Source: Loigolactobacillus bifermentans DSM 20003 (GTDB lineage: Bacteria; Bacillota; Bacilli; Lactobacillales; Lactobacillaceae). From it: DNA of 33,617 bases. Positions 8,388 to 15,754 of this stretch are shown piece by piece; the first letter of the stretch is position 1; every line of letters starts with the position of its first letter. The notes beneath the pieces were generated by a model, which ran no database searches, was not told the DNA's origin, and was given only the letters and a program-made list of their open reading frames with translations. A program made the position numbers and the translations under genes. Location of the stretch: positions 1-33,617 of the forward strand of contig NZ_AZDA01000005.1 of assembly GCF_001434575.1 (NCBI RefSeq), read 5' to 3'.

Positions 8388-9089
8388 ATGCGTTACCAAA
8401 ATGTGATTTTTGACTTAGATGATACGTTATTAGATTTTCAAGCTGGTGAAAATAAAGGCTTGCAACAAGTTTTGACCCACTACCACTTTCCTGATCTGCA
8501 TCAAGCCGCGGCCGTTTATCGTAAAATTAATCTGTCCAAATGGGAGCGCATTGAGCAAGGGGAGGCCAAGGAACCGTTATTGGTGGAGCGTTTTTCAGAT
8601 TTATTTGCCCGTTATGGCATGCCAGACGAAGGCGTTCAGGCAGAAAAGCGTTATCGGCGTTGCTTAAATGAAAACTATGCGGTGATGACCGGTGCTTTGG
8701 CGTTGTTACAACAGTTAAAACAGGCACACGTTAATCTTTTTGCAGGTACCAATGGATTTGATTTCACACAGCGGAATCGGTTAAATCATACCGGCTTTGC
8801 ACCTTATTTTACCGACATTTTTGTGTCGGAAAGTGTGGGATACGAAAAACCCAGTCCGCATTTTTTTGAAACGATTTTAAACCAGTATCCCAACATGACA
8901 ACCGCTAATACCGTGATGGTCGGGGATCGGTTACAGTCAGATATTCGCGGTGCAGGTGCCGTGCATTTAGATAGTATTTGGTTGAATCAACAGCACCAAA
9001 CCAATACCACGCCGTATCACCCCACCTATGAAGTGGCTGATTTAGCCCAAATCGGTTCATTAGTGACTGCTAAAAATGGTGATTTGTAA
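8388..9089 (+). CDS. HAD-family phosphatase, YjjG/YfnB type nucleotidase
   Basis: This 233-residue protein is a haloacid dehalogenase hydrolase of subfamily IA. Motif I is FDLDDTLLDF (nucleophile Asp near residue 9), motif II is AGTNG (near 117), motif III is the lysine in YEKPSPHFF, and motif IV is VMVGDRLQSDI. A helical cap lies between motifs I and II. The pattern and length fit the YjjG group, which dephosphorylates pyrimidine nucleotides, including non-canonical ones, so a house-cleaning role is likely; the substrate cannot be read from sequence. RBS AGAGG precedes ATG 8388. No separate promoter is obvious after the guaB terminator. Confidence 0.85.
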   Translation: MRYQNVIFDLDDTLLDFQAGENKGLQQVLTHYHFPDLHQAAAVYRKINLSKWERIEQGEAKEPLLVERFSDLFARYGMPDEGVQAEKRYRRCLNENYAVMTGALALLQQLKQAHVNLFAGTNGFDFTQRNRLNHTGFAPYFTDIFVSESVGYEKPSPHFFETILNQYPNMTTANTVMVGDRLQSDIRGAGAVHLDSIWLNQQHQTNTTPYHPTYEVADLAQIGSLVTAKNGDL

Positions 9090-9111
9090 TGCTTGTGTAT
9101 TATGTTACAAT
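9084..9111 (+). promoter_or_regulatory. Promoter for the 147-aa gene
   Basis: TTGTAA (9084-9089) and TACAAT (9106-9111), spaced by 16 bp, with TG one base upstream of the -10 (extended -10). The -35 overlaps the stop of the HAD gene. Confidence 0.6.
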
Positions 9112-9153
9112 GTGATTGTAATCAAGTGACAGTCATGAACAGGGGGATGCATA

Positions 9154-9597
9154 ATGGCAGAACAAGCTGAAACAGAGGTTGTGAACCAGTTTTTTGGTTA
9201 TTTTTCTGAGGCAGACGCGTCAGAAACAACCGTTGAAGTTTATACACAACCACAATGGATTCGTGAATATAGTAACAAGGATCAACAAATCATTATTGAG
9301 GCCGAGAAAAAAGGCACGCATGAAAAGGTGGAAATCGTTAAGGAAGGCCTAGTGGAGCGTATCGAAGACCGGGTGAAAACTGCCAGCAATCCCATTCGCT
9401 TTGCCTTTAACGCCTATGCCATGGATCGGGCCTTGGTCCCTGAAAAGGCACAGCAAATTTTTGCCAAGTATATCGCTTATGCCAAGGCCCATCCCACCCT
9501 TTATTTTGATGATAATGGTGATTGGGCTTGGGAAAAAGTGACTGGGACGACACCAGATTGGGTGGACCAATTAAATGATGAAATTTTAGCCGATTAA
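9154..9597 (+). CDS. Acidic hypothetical protein, 147 aa
   Basis: I do not recognise a family. The protein is acidic and soluble, with no signal peptide or membrane segment. It opens with AEQAETEVVNQFFGYF and has a charged strand-rich middle (VEVYTQPQWIREYSN to KVEIVKEGLVERIEDRV). The C-terminal half is aromatic and alanine-rich (NPIRFAFNAYAMDRALVPEKAQQIFAKY, quoted here as two adjoining parts NPIRFAFNAY and AMDRALVPEKA, then FDDNGDWAWEKV). It has a clear AGGGGG site before ATG 9154, its own promoter and a strong terminator, so it is a real single-gene transcript. Confidence 0.75.
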   Translation: MAEQAETEVVNQFFGYFSEADASETTVEVYTQPQWIREYSNKDQQIIIEAEKKGTHEKVEIVKEGLVERIEDRVKTASNPIRFAFNAYAMDRALVPEKAQQIFAKYIAYAKAHPTLYFDDNGDWAWEKVTGTTPDWVDQLNDEILAD

Positions 9598-9605
9598 AGG
9601 CATCT

Positions 9606-9649
9606 AAAAAGCACCTGTTGCCAGATTTTACTGACAACAGGTGCTTTTT
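9606..9649. terminator. Bidirectional terminator
   Basis: A perfect 15-bp stem (9606-9620 with 9635-9649) has A5 on one side and T5 on the other. It separates the converging 147-aa gene (stop 9597) and yeiH-like gene (stop 9659) and serves both strands. Confidence 0.9.
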
Positions 9650-9658
9650 ATGGTGCGC

Positions 9659-10678
9659 TTAGAAAAAAGTGCGACTCACGATCAGGACAAAGACTAATAA
9701 ACAAATTGAAGCCAGGAAAGAGGCTAAAAAGGCTTTGCCGCCACGATTGAAAATGACTTTAAAATTGACACTAATGCCTAATGCTGCCATGGCCATTCCC
9801 AATACGAGGTAGGCGAGTTTCACCAAGCCGGCTAAAATAGCAGCACTGAAAGGTACAAAGGTTCCGACAACACTTGCCAAAATAAAACCAGCCATAAACC
9901 AAGGAATGGGTAACTTACCAGTGGCTGCACCGGTTTGCTGTTGATTATGGTGTTGATACCAGAAGCCGATCACTAACGCAGCCGGTGCTAACATTAAGAC
10001 CCGTGATAATTTGGTAATAATAGCGGTATCCAAACTAACGGCACCACCAGCGCTACCAGCTGCCACAGCATGGGCAATTTCGTGTAGTGAACCGCCAGTG
10101 AGCACGCCGAATTGCGTCGGGGTTAAATGTAATAACGGCTTTAAGGCAATTTCAGTCAAGGCAAAGACCGTTCCCATAATGGCCACAATTGCCACTGCTA
10201 GGACTTCATTTTCCCGTTGCCGTTCTTGTTTGGCTTCAGGAACCTGAATTTGGGGGGAGATTCCCATTACGGCAGCGGCACCACAGATCCCCGTACCACT
10301 GGCTGCTAGAATGGCGAGTTCAGGTTCAACGCCTAGCCGCCGTCCAATCCAGTAAGTCAGGCTAACAGTACCGGTGACGATTACGATCGCCAGCAAAATG
10401 GTTTTCACACCGGCTGCTGCTAACGCAATCAAGTTCAGTTTAAAGCCTAATAAAATAATCCCAAGCCGCAAAAATTTATTGCTGATCCAACCAATTTCAC
10501 TTTTAGCATTGGCTTTGATCCGTGGTTGAATTTGTAAGGCCATGCCAAGCAATAGTGATAATACCAAAGCACCGACCATACTTAAATAAGGTAACCCGCC
10601 TAAATAATTTCCTAATACAGCACACACCAATGTGGCGCCACCGGCTAAAATAAAGCGCCGGGTTTTTGAATTTTCCAT
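9659..10678 (-). CDS. YeiH-family putative sulfate/organosulfonate exporter
   Basis: This 339-residue polytopic membrane protein has about ten hydrophobic segments, beginning FILAGGATLVCAVLGNYLGG. It belongs to the YeiH / Cons_hypoth698 family: characteristic stretches are LRLGIILLGFKLNL, SGTGICGAAAVMGISP, GVLTGGSLHEIAHAVAA and VPFSAAILAGLVKLAYLVLG. Members are annotated as putative sulfate exporters, but transport has little direct proof. The start follows GGAGG. It is divergent from a LysR gene with a 111-bp shared region, the classic arrangement in which the LysR protein (YeiE/CysL type) activates the transporter. Confidence 0.88.
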   Translation of the reverse strand: MENSKTRRFILAGGATLVCAVLGNYLGGLPYLSMVGALVLSLLLGMALQIQPRIKANAKSEIGWISNKFLRLGIILLGFKLNLIALAAAGVKTILLAIVIVTGTVSLTYWIGRRLGVEPELAILAASGTGICGAAAVMGISPQIQVPEAKQERQRENEVLAVAIVAIMGTVFALTEIALKPLLHLTPTQFGVLTGGSLHEIAHAVAAGSAGGAVSLDTAIITKLSRVLMLAPAALVIGFWYQHHNQQQTGAATGKLPIPWFMAGFILASVVGTFVPFSAAILAGLVKLAYLVLGMAMAALGISVNFKVIFNRGGKAFLASFLASICLLVFVLIVSRTFF

Positions 10679-10742
10679 TTGCTTTCCTCCAAGTATCCTT
10701 AATTGACGCTTTAAGTTTACTGGAGGCTAACTATAAAGAAAA

Positions 10743-10757
10743 ATTATGATTTATAAT
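10743..10757 (+). promoter_or_regulatory. LysR-type box between yeiH-like and lysR genes
   Basis: ATTATGATTTATAAT is a perfect ATTAT-N5-ATAAT palindrome containing the T-N11-A core of LysR sites. It is in the middle of the divergent region (10679-10789), 32 bp before the lysR start codon. A partly overlapping second element, TATAATAGCTTTATA, follows at 10752-10766. Confidence 0.5.
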
Positions 10758-10789
10758 AGCTTTATAAATATAGCTAATGGAGAGAAGAA

Positions 10790-11662
10790 ATGCTTGAACA
10801 ACACTATTTAACCTTTAAATTATTAGCCCAAACACTATCCTATACCAAAACCGCCCAACGGCTGTTTATGACTCAACCGGCGGTGTCACAGCAAATCAAA
10901 CGGCTGGAAGCTGAAGTTGGCGTGCCGTTGGTACGTTACCAGCACCGGCAATTACAACTGACGGCTGCTGGTGATGCGTTAGCCACTTATTTGACGCAGC
11001 TCACCGTTCAAAATGATAAATTTATGGCAGATTTACGCCAGCCACGTCCTGCACCACGGTTATTGTTAGGTGCCACCATGTCTTTGAATACCGTTTTTCT
11101 ACCACGACTATTACCGATTTTACGCCATCAATACCAGCAGATCGTCAGCAAAATTGGCAATACTGCGCAGATCTTACAACAATTACGGCAAGGCCAAATT
11201 GATTTTGCGTTAATTGAAGGTAATTTTGACAAAACAGAGTTTGACTACCAAGTGATTCGCCGTGAGCCCTTTATTTGTGTCACCGGTACCGGCAATCCTT
11301 TATTACATGACGGCACGGTTTATCGTCCGCATGAATTGGTGCAGGAAACGTTATTGATCCGTGAACCAGGTTCAGGTAGCCGGGAGATTTTGCTGGACTG
11401 GTTAGCCAGCTTTAATTTACAGTTAACGGATTTTACCCAACGAATTGAGCTGGGGGATCCACAAACCATTATGACATTGCTGCAACAAGGCTTTGGTATC
11501 AGCTTTATGTACGCTTCTTTAGCCCAGTCATCCCTTGCCCAGCAACAACTGCGGCAAGTCCAGTTGCCTGCGTTACAATTAGAGCATGAGCTTTATTTGA
11601 TTTATCGTAAGGGGACAGACGACACTGATTTAACCCAGCAATTATTAAAAATTTTGCGATAA
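10790..11662 (+). CDS. LysR-family transcriptional regulator
   Basis: The 290-residue protein has the N-terminal LysR helix-turn-helix: TFKLLAQTLSYTKTAQRLF, then MTQPAVSQQIKRLEAEVGV and LVRYQHRQLQLTAAGDAL. The substrate-binding domain starts about residue 85 (PRLLLGATMSLNTVFLPRLL) and includes the typical DFALIEG and GSGSREILLDWL segments. The family resembles CysL/YeiE regulators of sulfur-related exporters, consistent with the divergent YeiH-like gene. It probably binds the palindrome at 10743-10757 and controls the exporter and itself. The inducer is not known. RBS GGAGAG precedes ATG 10790. Confidence 0.9.
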   Translation: MLEQHYLTFKLLAQTLSYTKTAQRLFMTQPAVSQQIKRLEAEVGVPLVRYQHRQLQLTAAGDALATYLTQLTVQNDKFMADLRQPRPAPRLLLGATMSLNTVFLPRLLPILRHQYQQIVSKIGNTAQILQQLRQGQIDFALIEGNFDKTEFDYQVIRREPFICVTGTGNPLLHDGTVYRPHELVQETLLIREPGSGSREILLDWLASFNLQLTDFTQRIELGDPQTIMTLLQQGFGISFMYASLAQSSLAQQQLRQVQLPALQLEHELYLIYRKGTDDTDLTQQLLKILR

Positions 11663-11717
11663 AAACGGCTAAGTCAGGCATGGCAACCTGGCAATTGAAA
11701 AAGTTTTCAAAAAAATA

Positions 11718-11775
11718 TTTACAAGCGTAAACCATCATGCTAAACTTAACGCGTAGATTGATTTACATACGTAAA
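11718..11775 (+). promoter_or_regulatory. Copper operon promoter with two operator palindromes
   Basis: TTTACAAGCGTAAA (11718-11731) and TTTACATACGTAAA (11762-11775) share the palindrome TTTAC-N4-GTAAA, 44 bp apart. Both resemble the CopY cop box (TACAnnTGTA) with one change (CGTA for TGTA). Between them is a promoter: -35 TTTACA (11719-11724), inside the first operator, and extended -10 TGCTAAACT (11738-11746) at 16-bp spacing. The second operator lies just downstream of the start point. This two-box layout is what copper-responsive CopY operons show. Confidence 0.65.
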
Positions 11776-11792
11776 CGGAAGCAGGTGATCCT

Positions 11793-14249
11793 ATGACAGA
11801 GGCCATGTTTAACATTAACGGCATGATGTGTGCCAGCTGTGCGCAAACGGTGACACATGCAACGCAAAAGTTGCCAGGTGTCCAGCAGGCAAATGTCAAT
11901 TTAGCAGCGGAAAAAATGCAAGTGACCTATGATGCGGCACAAGTGACGGTACCTGATATTGAGACAGCCGTGGCAGATGCAGGTTATGAAGCACAACAAA
12001 TCACAGCAGATATGACCTTTACGATCGACGGCATGATGTGTGCCAGCTGTGCCCAGACCATTGAAAAAGCAGTCAACGCATTGCCTGGGGTGACCCAAGC
12101 GGCCGTGAATTTAGCCAGTGAAAAAATGCAGGTCAGTTTTGTTGCCGCACAAGTGGATGTGGCGACGATCGTTCAAACGGTCACCGATGCTGGTTATCAG
12201 GCAACGCCAGAAGTGACGGCTGAAAAAAGCAGTGAAACCCAAGCGGCCAAGAAACAAGTCCAGTTACAAAACATGTGGCACCGTTTCGTTTGGTCAGCAA
12301 TTTTCACAGTCCCCTTATTGTACATTTCAATGGGTGGGATGCTCAATGCACCGTTACCAATGTGGTTACAAGGCATGCACAATCCGCAGGTAACGTCATT
12401 AGTCGAATTATTACTGACGTTGCCAGTCCTTTATTTTGGACGTGAATACTATCTGGTTGGCTATAAAACCTTGTTTAAGGGCCATCCCAATATGGATGCG
12501 TTAGTCGCTTTAGGCACCAGCGCTGCCTTTGGGGAAAGTCTTTGGCATACGGCCCAGTATTGGTTCGCAGGCCAAGCCTTTAATGATGGGTTGTATTATG
12601 AAGCCGCGGCGACAATTTTAACGTTGATCACGTTAGGCAAGTACTTTGAAACCTTATCTAAAACCAAAACCTCCAGTGCATTAACGGCGCTTTTAAAATT
12701 GCAACCGCAACAAGCCTGGCGTGTGGTGAATGGCCAAACTGAACAAGTTGCTGTGGCTGCTGTGCAAGTCGGTGATGAATTGTTGGTGAAACCGGGAGAG
12801 CAATTGCCAGTGGATGGCGTGGTGCTAACCGGGGCGACTAGCATTGATGAGTCGATGTTAACTGGCGAAAGCATGCCCGTTGAAAAACAAGTTGGCGATA
12901 GCGTGGTTGGCGGGAGCTTGAATCAAACGGGACAGGTCACGTACCGGGCGACTAAAGTCGGTCAGGATACGGCGTTGGCCCAAATTGTTAAGTTAGTGGA
13001 AGACGCACAGTTATCCAAAGCACCAATTGCCAAATTAGCAGATGTGATCAGTGGTTATTTTGTACCGGTAATCATGGGCCTGGCCTTGTTAGCCGGTTTA
13101 GGCTGGTTGATCAATGGGGCTGGTTTTGGTTATAGTGTGCAAATTTTCGTGGCGGTGTTGGTCATTGCTTGTCCGTGTGCCCTTGGCTTAGCCACACCAA
13201 CGGCCATTATGGTGGGGACTGGGAAAGGCGCCGAAAATGGGATTTTGATCAAAAATGGGACAGCTTTAGAAGTCACCCAGCAGTTAGAGACCTTGGTGTT
13301 TGATAAAACGGGAACGGTTACCCAAGGCCACCCAGCCGTCACTGACGTAGCCCCACAGGCGGGGACCACATCTGATGAGCTGTTAAGCCTGGCGGCGAGC
13401 TTGGAGCAGTATTCAGAGCATCCTTTGGCGGTTGCGATTCAGCAGGCCGCTACTGAACAGGCTTTAACGGTTCCAGCAAGTCGTGATTTTAAAGCCTTAC
13501 CTGGTTATGGGGTAACCGGTGTTGTGGCAGACCAAGTGGCGTGGTTAGGCAACTTAGCCTTGATGCAACAGCAACAAATCACCATTACCCCTGCTCAGCA
13601 ACAAACAGCAGCTGCATTGGCACAAGCTGGAAAAACACCATTTTATTTGGCTGTCGGCGCTGAATTAAAGGGTATCTTAGCCGTTGCCGATCCTGTTAAA
13701 GCAAGTAGCGCTCAGGCTTTAGCTGCCTTAAAGCAGCAAGGCAAGCACTTGGTTTTATTGACCGGGGATAATCAGCAAACAGCGCAAGCGATTGCCGAGC
13801 AAGTGGGAATCGATGAAGTGATCAGTGATGTTTTGCCCGCCGATAAGGCTGCAGTGATTGCCAAACTGCAAGCCAAAGGGCAAAAAGTTGGCATGGTAGG
13901 TGATGGGATCAATGACGCCCCGGCCTTAGTGCAAGCCGACGTTGGCTTAGCCATGGGCAGTGGTACAGACGTGGCAATCGATGCGGCGGATATTGTGTTG
14001 TTGAACCATCAGTTAACCAGCGTGCCAACGGCATTAGCATTATCACAACGCACCATGCGCACGATCAAGCAAAACCTATTTTGGGCCTTTGCTTACAATG
14101 CTTGTGGTGTACCGATCGCCATGGGACTGCTGGCCTTATTTGGTGGCCCTTTGCTGAATCCGATGATCGCAGGTGCGGCCATGAGTTTTAGCTCTGTTTC
14201 AGTATTACTTAATGCATTACGGTTAAAACGGTTTAAACCCGTTATTTAA
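11793..14249 (+). CDS. copA: Copper-exporting P1B-type ATPase CopA
   Basis: CopA exports Cu(I) from the cytoplasm using ATP. Of 818 residues, the N-terminus holds two heavy-metal-associated domains with CASC at 13-16 and 83-86, exactly 70 residues apart. Core motifs follow: [16 protein letters not shown] (actuator), [11 protein letters not shown] (membrane CPC), phosphorylation site DKTGT (Asp near 504), SEHPLA, and [20 protein letters not shown]. The last segments contain YNACG and [12 protein letters not shown], the YN and MxxSS signatures of Cu(I)-specific pumps. It is the first gene of an operon with copZ. A 25-base stretch around both CASC sites (11818-11842 and 12028-12052) is identical in DNA, which suggests a recent domain duplication or gene conversion. 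Confidence 0.96.
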   Translation: MTEAMFNINGMMCASCAQTVTHATQKLPGVQQANVNLAAEKMQVTYDAAQVTVPDIETAVADAGYEAQQITADMTFTIDGMMCASCAQTIEKAVNALPGVTQAAVNLASEKMQVSFVAAQVDVATIVQTVTDAGYQATPEVTAEKSSETQAAKKQVQLQNMWHRFVWSAIFTVPLLYISMGGMLNAPLPMWLQGMHNPQVTSLVELLLTLPVLYFGREYYLVGYKTLFKGHPNMDALVALGTSAAFGESLWHTAQYWFAGQAFNDGLYYEAAATILTLITLGKYFETLSKTKTSSALTALLKLQPQQAWRVVNGQTEQVAVAAVQVGDELLVKPGEQLPVDGVVLTGATSIDESMLTGESMPVEKQVGDSVVGGSLNQTGQVTYRATKVGQDTALAQIVKLVEDAQLSKAPIAKLADVISGYFVPVIMGLALLAGLGWLINGAGFGYSVQIFVAVLVIACPCALGLATPTAIMVGTGKGAENGILIKNGTALEVTQQLETLVFDKTGTVTQGHPAVTDVAPQAGTTSDELLSLAASLEQYSEHPLAVAIQQAATEQALTVPASRDFKALPGYGVTGVVADQVAWLGNLALMQQQQITITPAQQQTAAALAQAGKTPFYLAVGAELKGILAVADPVKASSAQALAALKQQGKHLVLLTGDNQQTAQAIAEQVGIDEVISDVLPADKAAVIAKLQAKGQKVGMVGDGINDAPALVQADVGLAMGSGTDVAIDAADIVLLNHQLTSVPTALALSQRTMRTIKQNLFWAFAYNACGVPIAMGLLALFGGPLLNPMIAGAAMSFSSVSVLLNALRLKRFKPVI

Positions 14250-14276
14250 TTCAAAATTTGAAAGGAAGTTTTCGAT

Positions 14277-14483
14277 ATGGCACAAACAGCAACAATTAAG
14301 GGTATGAAGTGTGACGGTTGCGCAGACACCGTTCAAAAGGCATTTGCTGATTTAGCAGGTGTGACAGCTGCTAGCGTTGATTTAGCAGCTAAAAAGGCCA
14401 CTTTGGAAGGGGCAACCGTTACCAAAGACCAATTAAATGCGGCTTTAGCAGACACACATTACGAAGTAACTGACTTAGCTTAA
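14277..14483 (+). CDS. copZ: Copper chaperone CopZ
   Basis: A 68-residue single heavy-metal-associated domain: TATIKGMKCDGCADTVQKAF carries the CxxC copper site, and DLAGVTAASVDLAAKKATLEG is the conserved second strand region. Such proteins carry Cu(I) to CopA and to the regulator. The gene lies 27 bases after copA with AAAGGAAG before ATG 14277 and is followed by a terminator, so copA-copZ is a two-gene operon. No copY or csoR is present within the window. Confidence 0.92.
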   Translation: MAQTATIKGMKCDGCADTVQKAFADLAGVTAASVDLAAKKATLEGATVTKDQLNAALADTHYEVTDLA

Positions 14484-14497
14484 GCTGAGTTTTAACG

Positions 14498-14525
14498 AGG
14501 TCTCCTGATAAGGGAGGCCTTTTTT
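14498..14525 (+). terminator. copAZ terminator
   Basis: AGGTCTCC (14498-14505) pairs with GGGAGGCCT (14512-14520, one G-U pair) around a short loop, followed by five T residues. Confidence 0.8.
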
Positions 14526-14628
14526 GGTTTAAGTAAAATAAGGGCCATTAAAACTAGGAAAATCAGCAAGGTTCTAGTATGCTTGAGAGGTTTTTAAATC
14601 TTAAATCAATAAGTGAGGTGAGTGCGCA

Positions 14629-15543
14629 ATGCGTCAAGCATTAGCACGATTACCGATTCCTATATCAGGTGTGATGTTAGCGTTACTGGCAATGAGCAAT
14701 GTGATGCTGCTGACAAAACAACCGTTGATTGGCCTTTTTTTACGTGGGTTAGGTTTTTGTCTTTTAGCCCTACTGGTGTTGAAGTTATTGTTTGCTTTTG
14801 ATAGCGTCAGTGCGATGCGCCACAATCAAGCAGTGGTCTCCACCATGGCTACCTTTCCCATGGCACTGTTGATCGTGGCCACCTATTTGCCGACGATTGG
14901 TGTGCCTTTGTGGCTCGCACGTTGGTTTTGGCTAGCCGTGATCGGATTGGAACTGGTGGTGGTAGGATTGTACACGACAATTGTGCAACAAGATTTTTCA
15001 ATCAACAAAATGGATCCGGGCTGGTTCACAGTTTACATTGGGCTTGTGGAGGTGACGATTACGGCGCCTCGTTTTGCACCACGTTTCGGTCAAGTTGTGT
15101 TTTGGCTGTGCGTGATGGTGTACTTAGGCATTATCCCGGGTATTTTAAAGCGTGTTTTCATGTTACAAAATTTACCGGATGCGATTTTACCGATGACTGC
15201 AATTTTAGCGGCGCCATTTTCCATTTGTTTGGCCGGCTATTTGCAAGACTTTACAACGATCCAGCCCATTTTATTTGGAGTGTTGTTAAGCGGCTGTCAG
15301 TTGTTCTATATTGTTGCAAGCTATAAAATCGTGCACATGCTGTGGGTGCAACGATTGCCGTTTTATCCCAGCTATGCGGCGTTTACCTTTCCGTTGGCAA
15401 TCACCGCAACGGCCATGACGTTAGCCGCACAACGACTGCCTGTTTTAAGGCTGATCGCCCAGATTGAAAGTTGGGTGGCCGTTATCATGTGTGGTTTTGT
15501 ATTGTACCGTTATGGGCGTTATCTTGGCGCTAAAAAAGCGTAG
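14629..15543 (+). CDS. TDT-family transporter (TehA/SLAC1-like)
   Basis: This 304-residue membrane protein has about ten hydrophobic segments and the features of the tellurite-resistance/dicarboxylate transporter family: an opening LPIPISGVMLALLAMSN, then TMATFPMALLIVATYLP, PGWFTVYIGLVEVTITAP, LAAPFSICLAGYLQ and FYPSYAAFTFPLAITATAM. Family members move small anions or dicarboxylates such as malate, or confer tellurite resistance; the substrate here cannot be told. The start ATG 14629 follows GAGGTGAG. It is transcribed alone between two terminators, and its stop codon is inside the downstream terminator stem. No consensus promoter is obvious in 14526-14628. Confidence 0.8.
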   Translation: MRQALARLPIPISGVMLALLAMSNVMLLTKQPLIGLFLRGLGFCLLALLVLKLLFAFDSVSAMRHNQAVVSTMATFPMALLIVATYLPTIGVPLWLARWFWLAVIGLELVVVGLYTTIVQQDFSINKMDPGWFTVYIGLVEVTITAPRFAPRFGQVVFWLCVMVYLGIIPGILKRVFMLQNLPDAILPMTAILAAPFSICLAGYLQDFTTIQPILFGVLLSGCQLFYIVASYKIVHMLWVQRLPFYPSYAAFTFPLAITATAMTLAAQRLPVLRLIAQIESWVAVIMCGFVLYRYGRYLGAKKA

Positions 15544-15565
15544 CGAAAATCGCTACGCTTTTTTT
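15532..15565. terminator. Bidirectional terminator between TDT and feo genes
   Basis: A 14-bp stem (15532-15545 with 15551-15564) has A6 and T7 flanks and a 5-base loop. It overlaps the last codons of the TDT gene and also serves the feo operon on the other strand. Confidence 0.9.
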
Positions 15566-15573
15566 GGTGGCCT

Positions 15574-15738
15574 TTAATGAGGACGTTTTTCTGCTTCAAC
15601 CATCATTTTTTTGGCTTCACATTTATAATCGCAGGCGGCACACTTGCCATGTTTAGACCGTTTGGCAAGTTTTACGATTTGCCAACCAGCAAAGGCAATA
15701 ATCACCGCAGCGATGATGAGATTGATCAAAATCGACAT
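15574..15738 (-). CDS. FeoB-associated Cys-rich membrane protein
   Basis: A 54-residue protein: one membrane segment (LINLIIAAVIIAFAGWQIV) followed by a basic, cysteine-containing tail (HGKCAACDYKCEAKK). This is the small Cys-rich protein commonly found after feoB in Firmicutes; it may assist FeoB as FeoC does elsewhere, possibly through metal or redox sensing, but this is unproven. The start is ATG 15738, preceded by AAAGAAG; a longer in-frame reading up to 15810 would overlap feoB and is not favoured. It lies 16 bases after the feoB stop. Confidence 0.85.
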   Translation of the reverse strand: MSILINLIIAAVIIAFAGWQIVKLAKRSKHGKCAACDYKCEAKKMMVEAEKRPH

Positions 15739-15754
15739 CACAATCAACTTCTTT

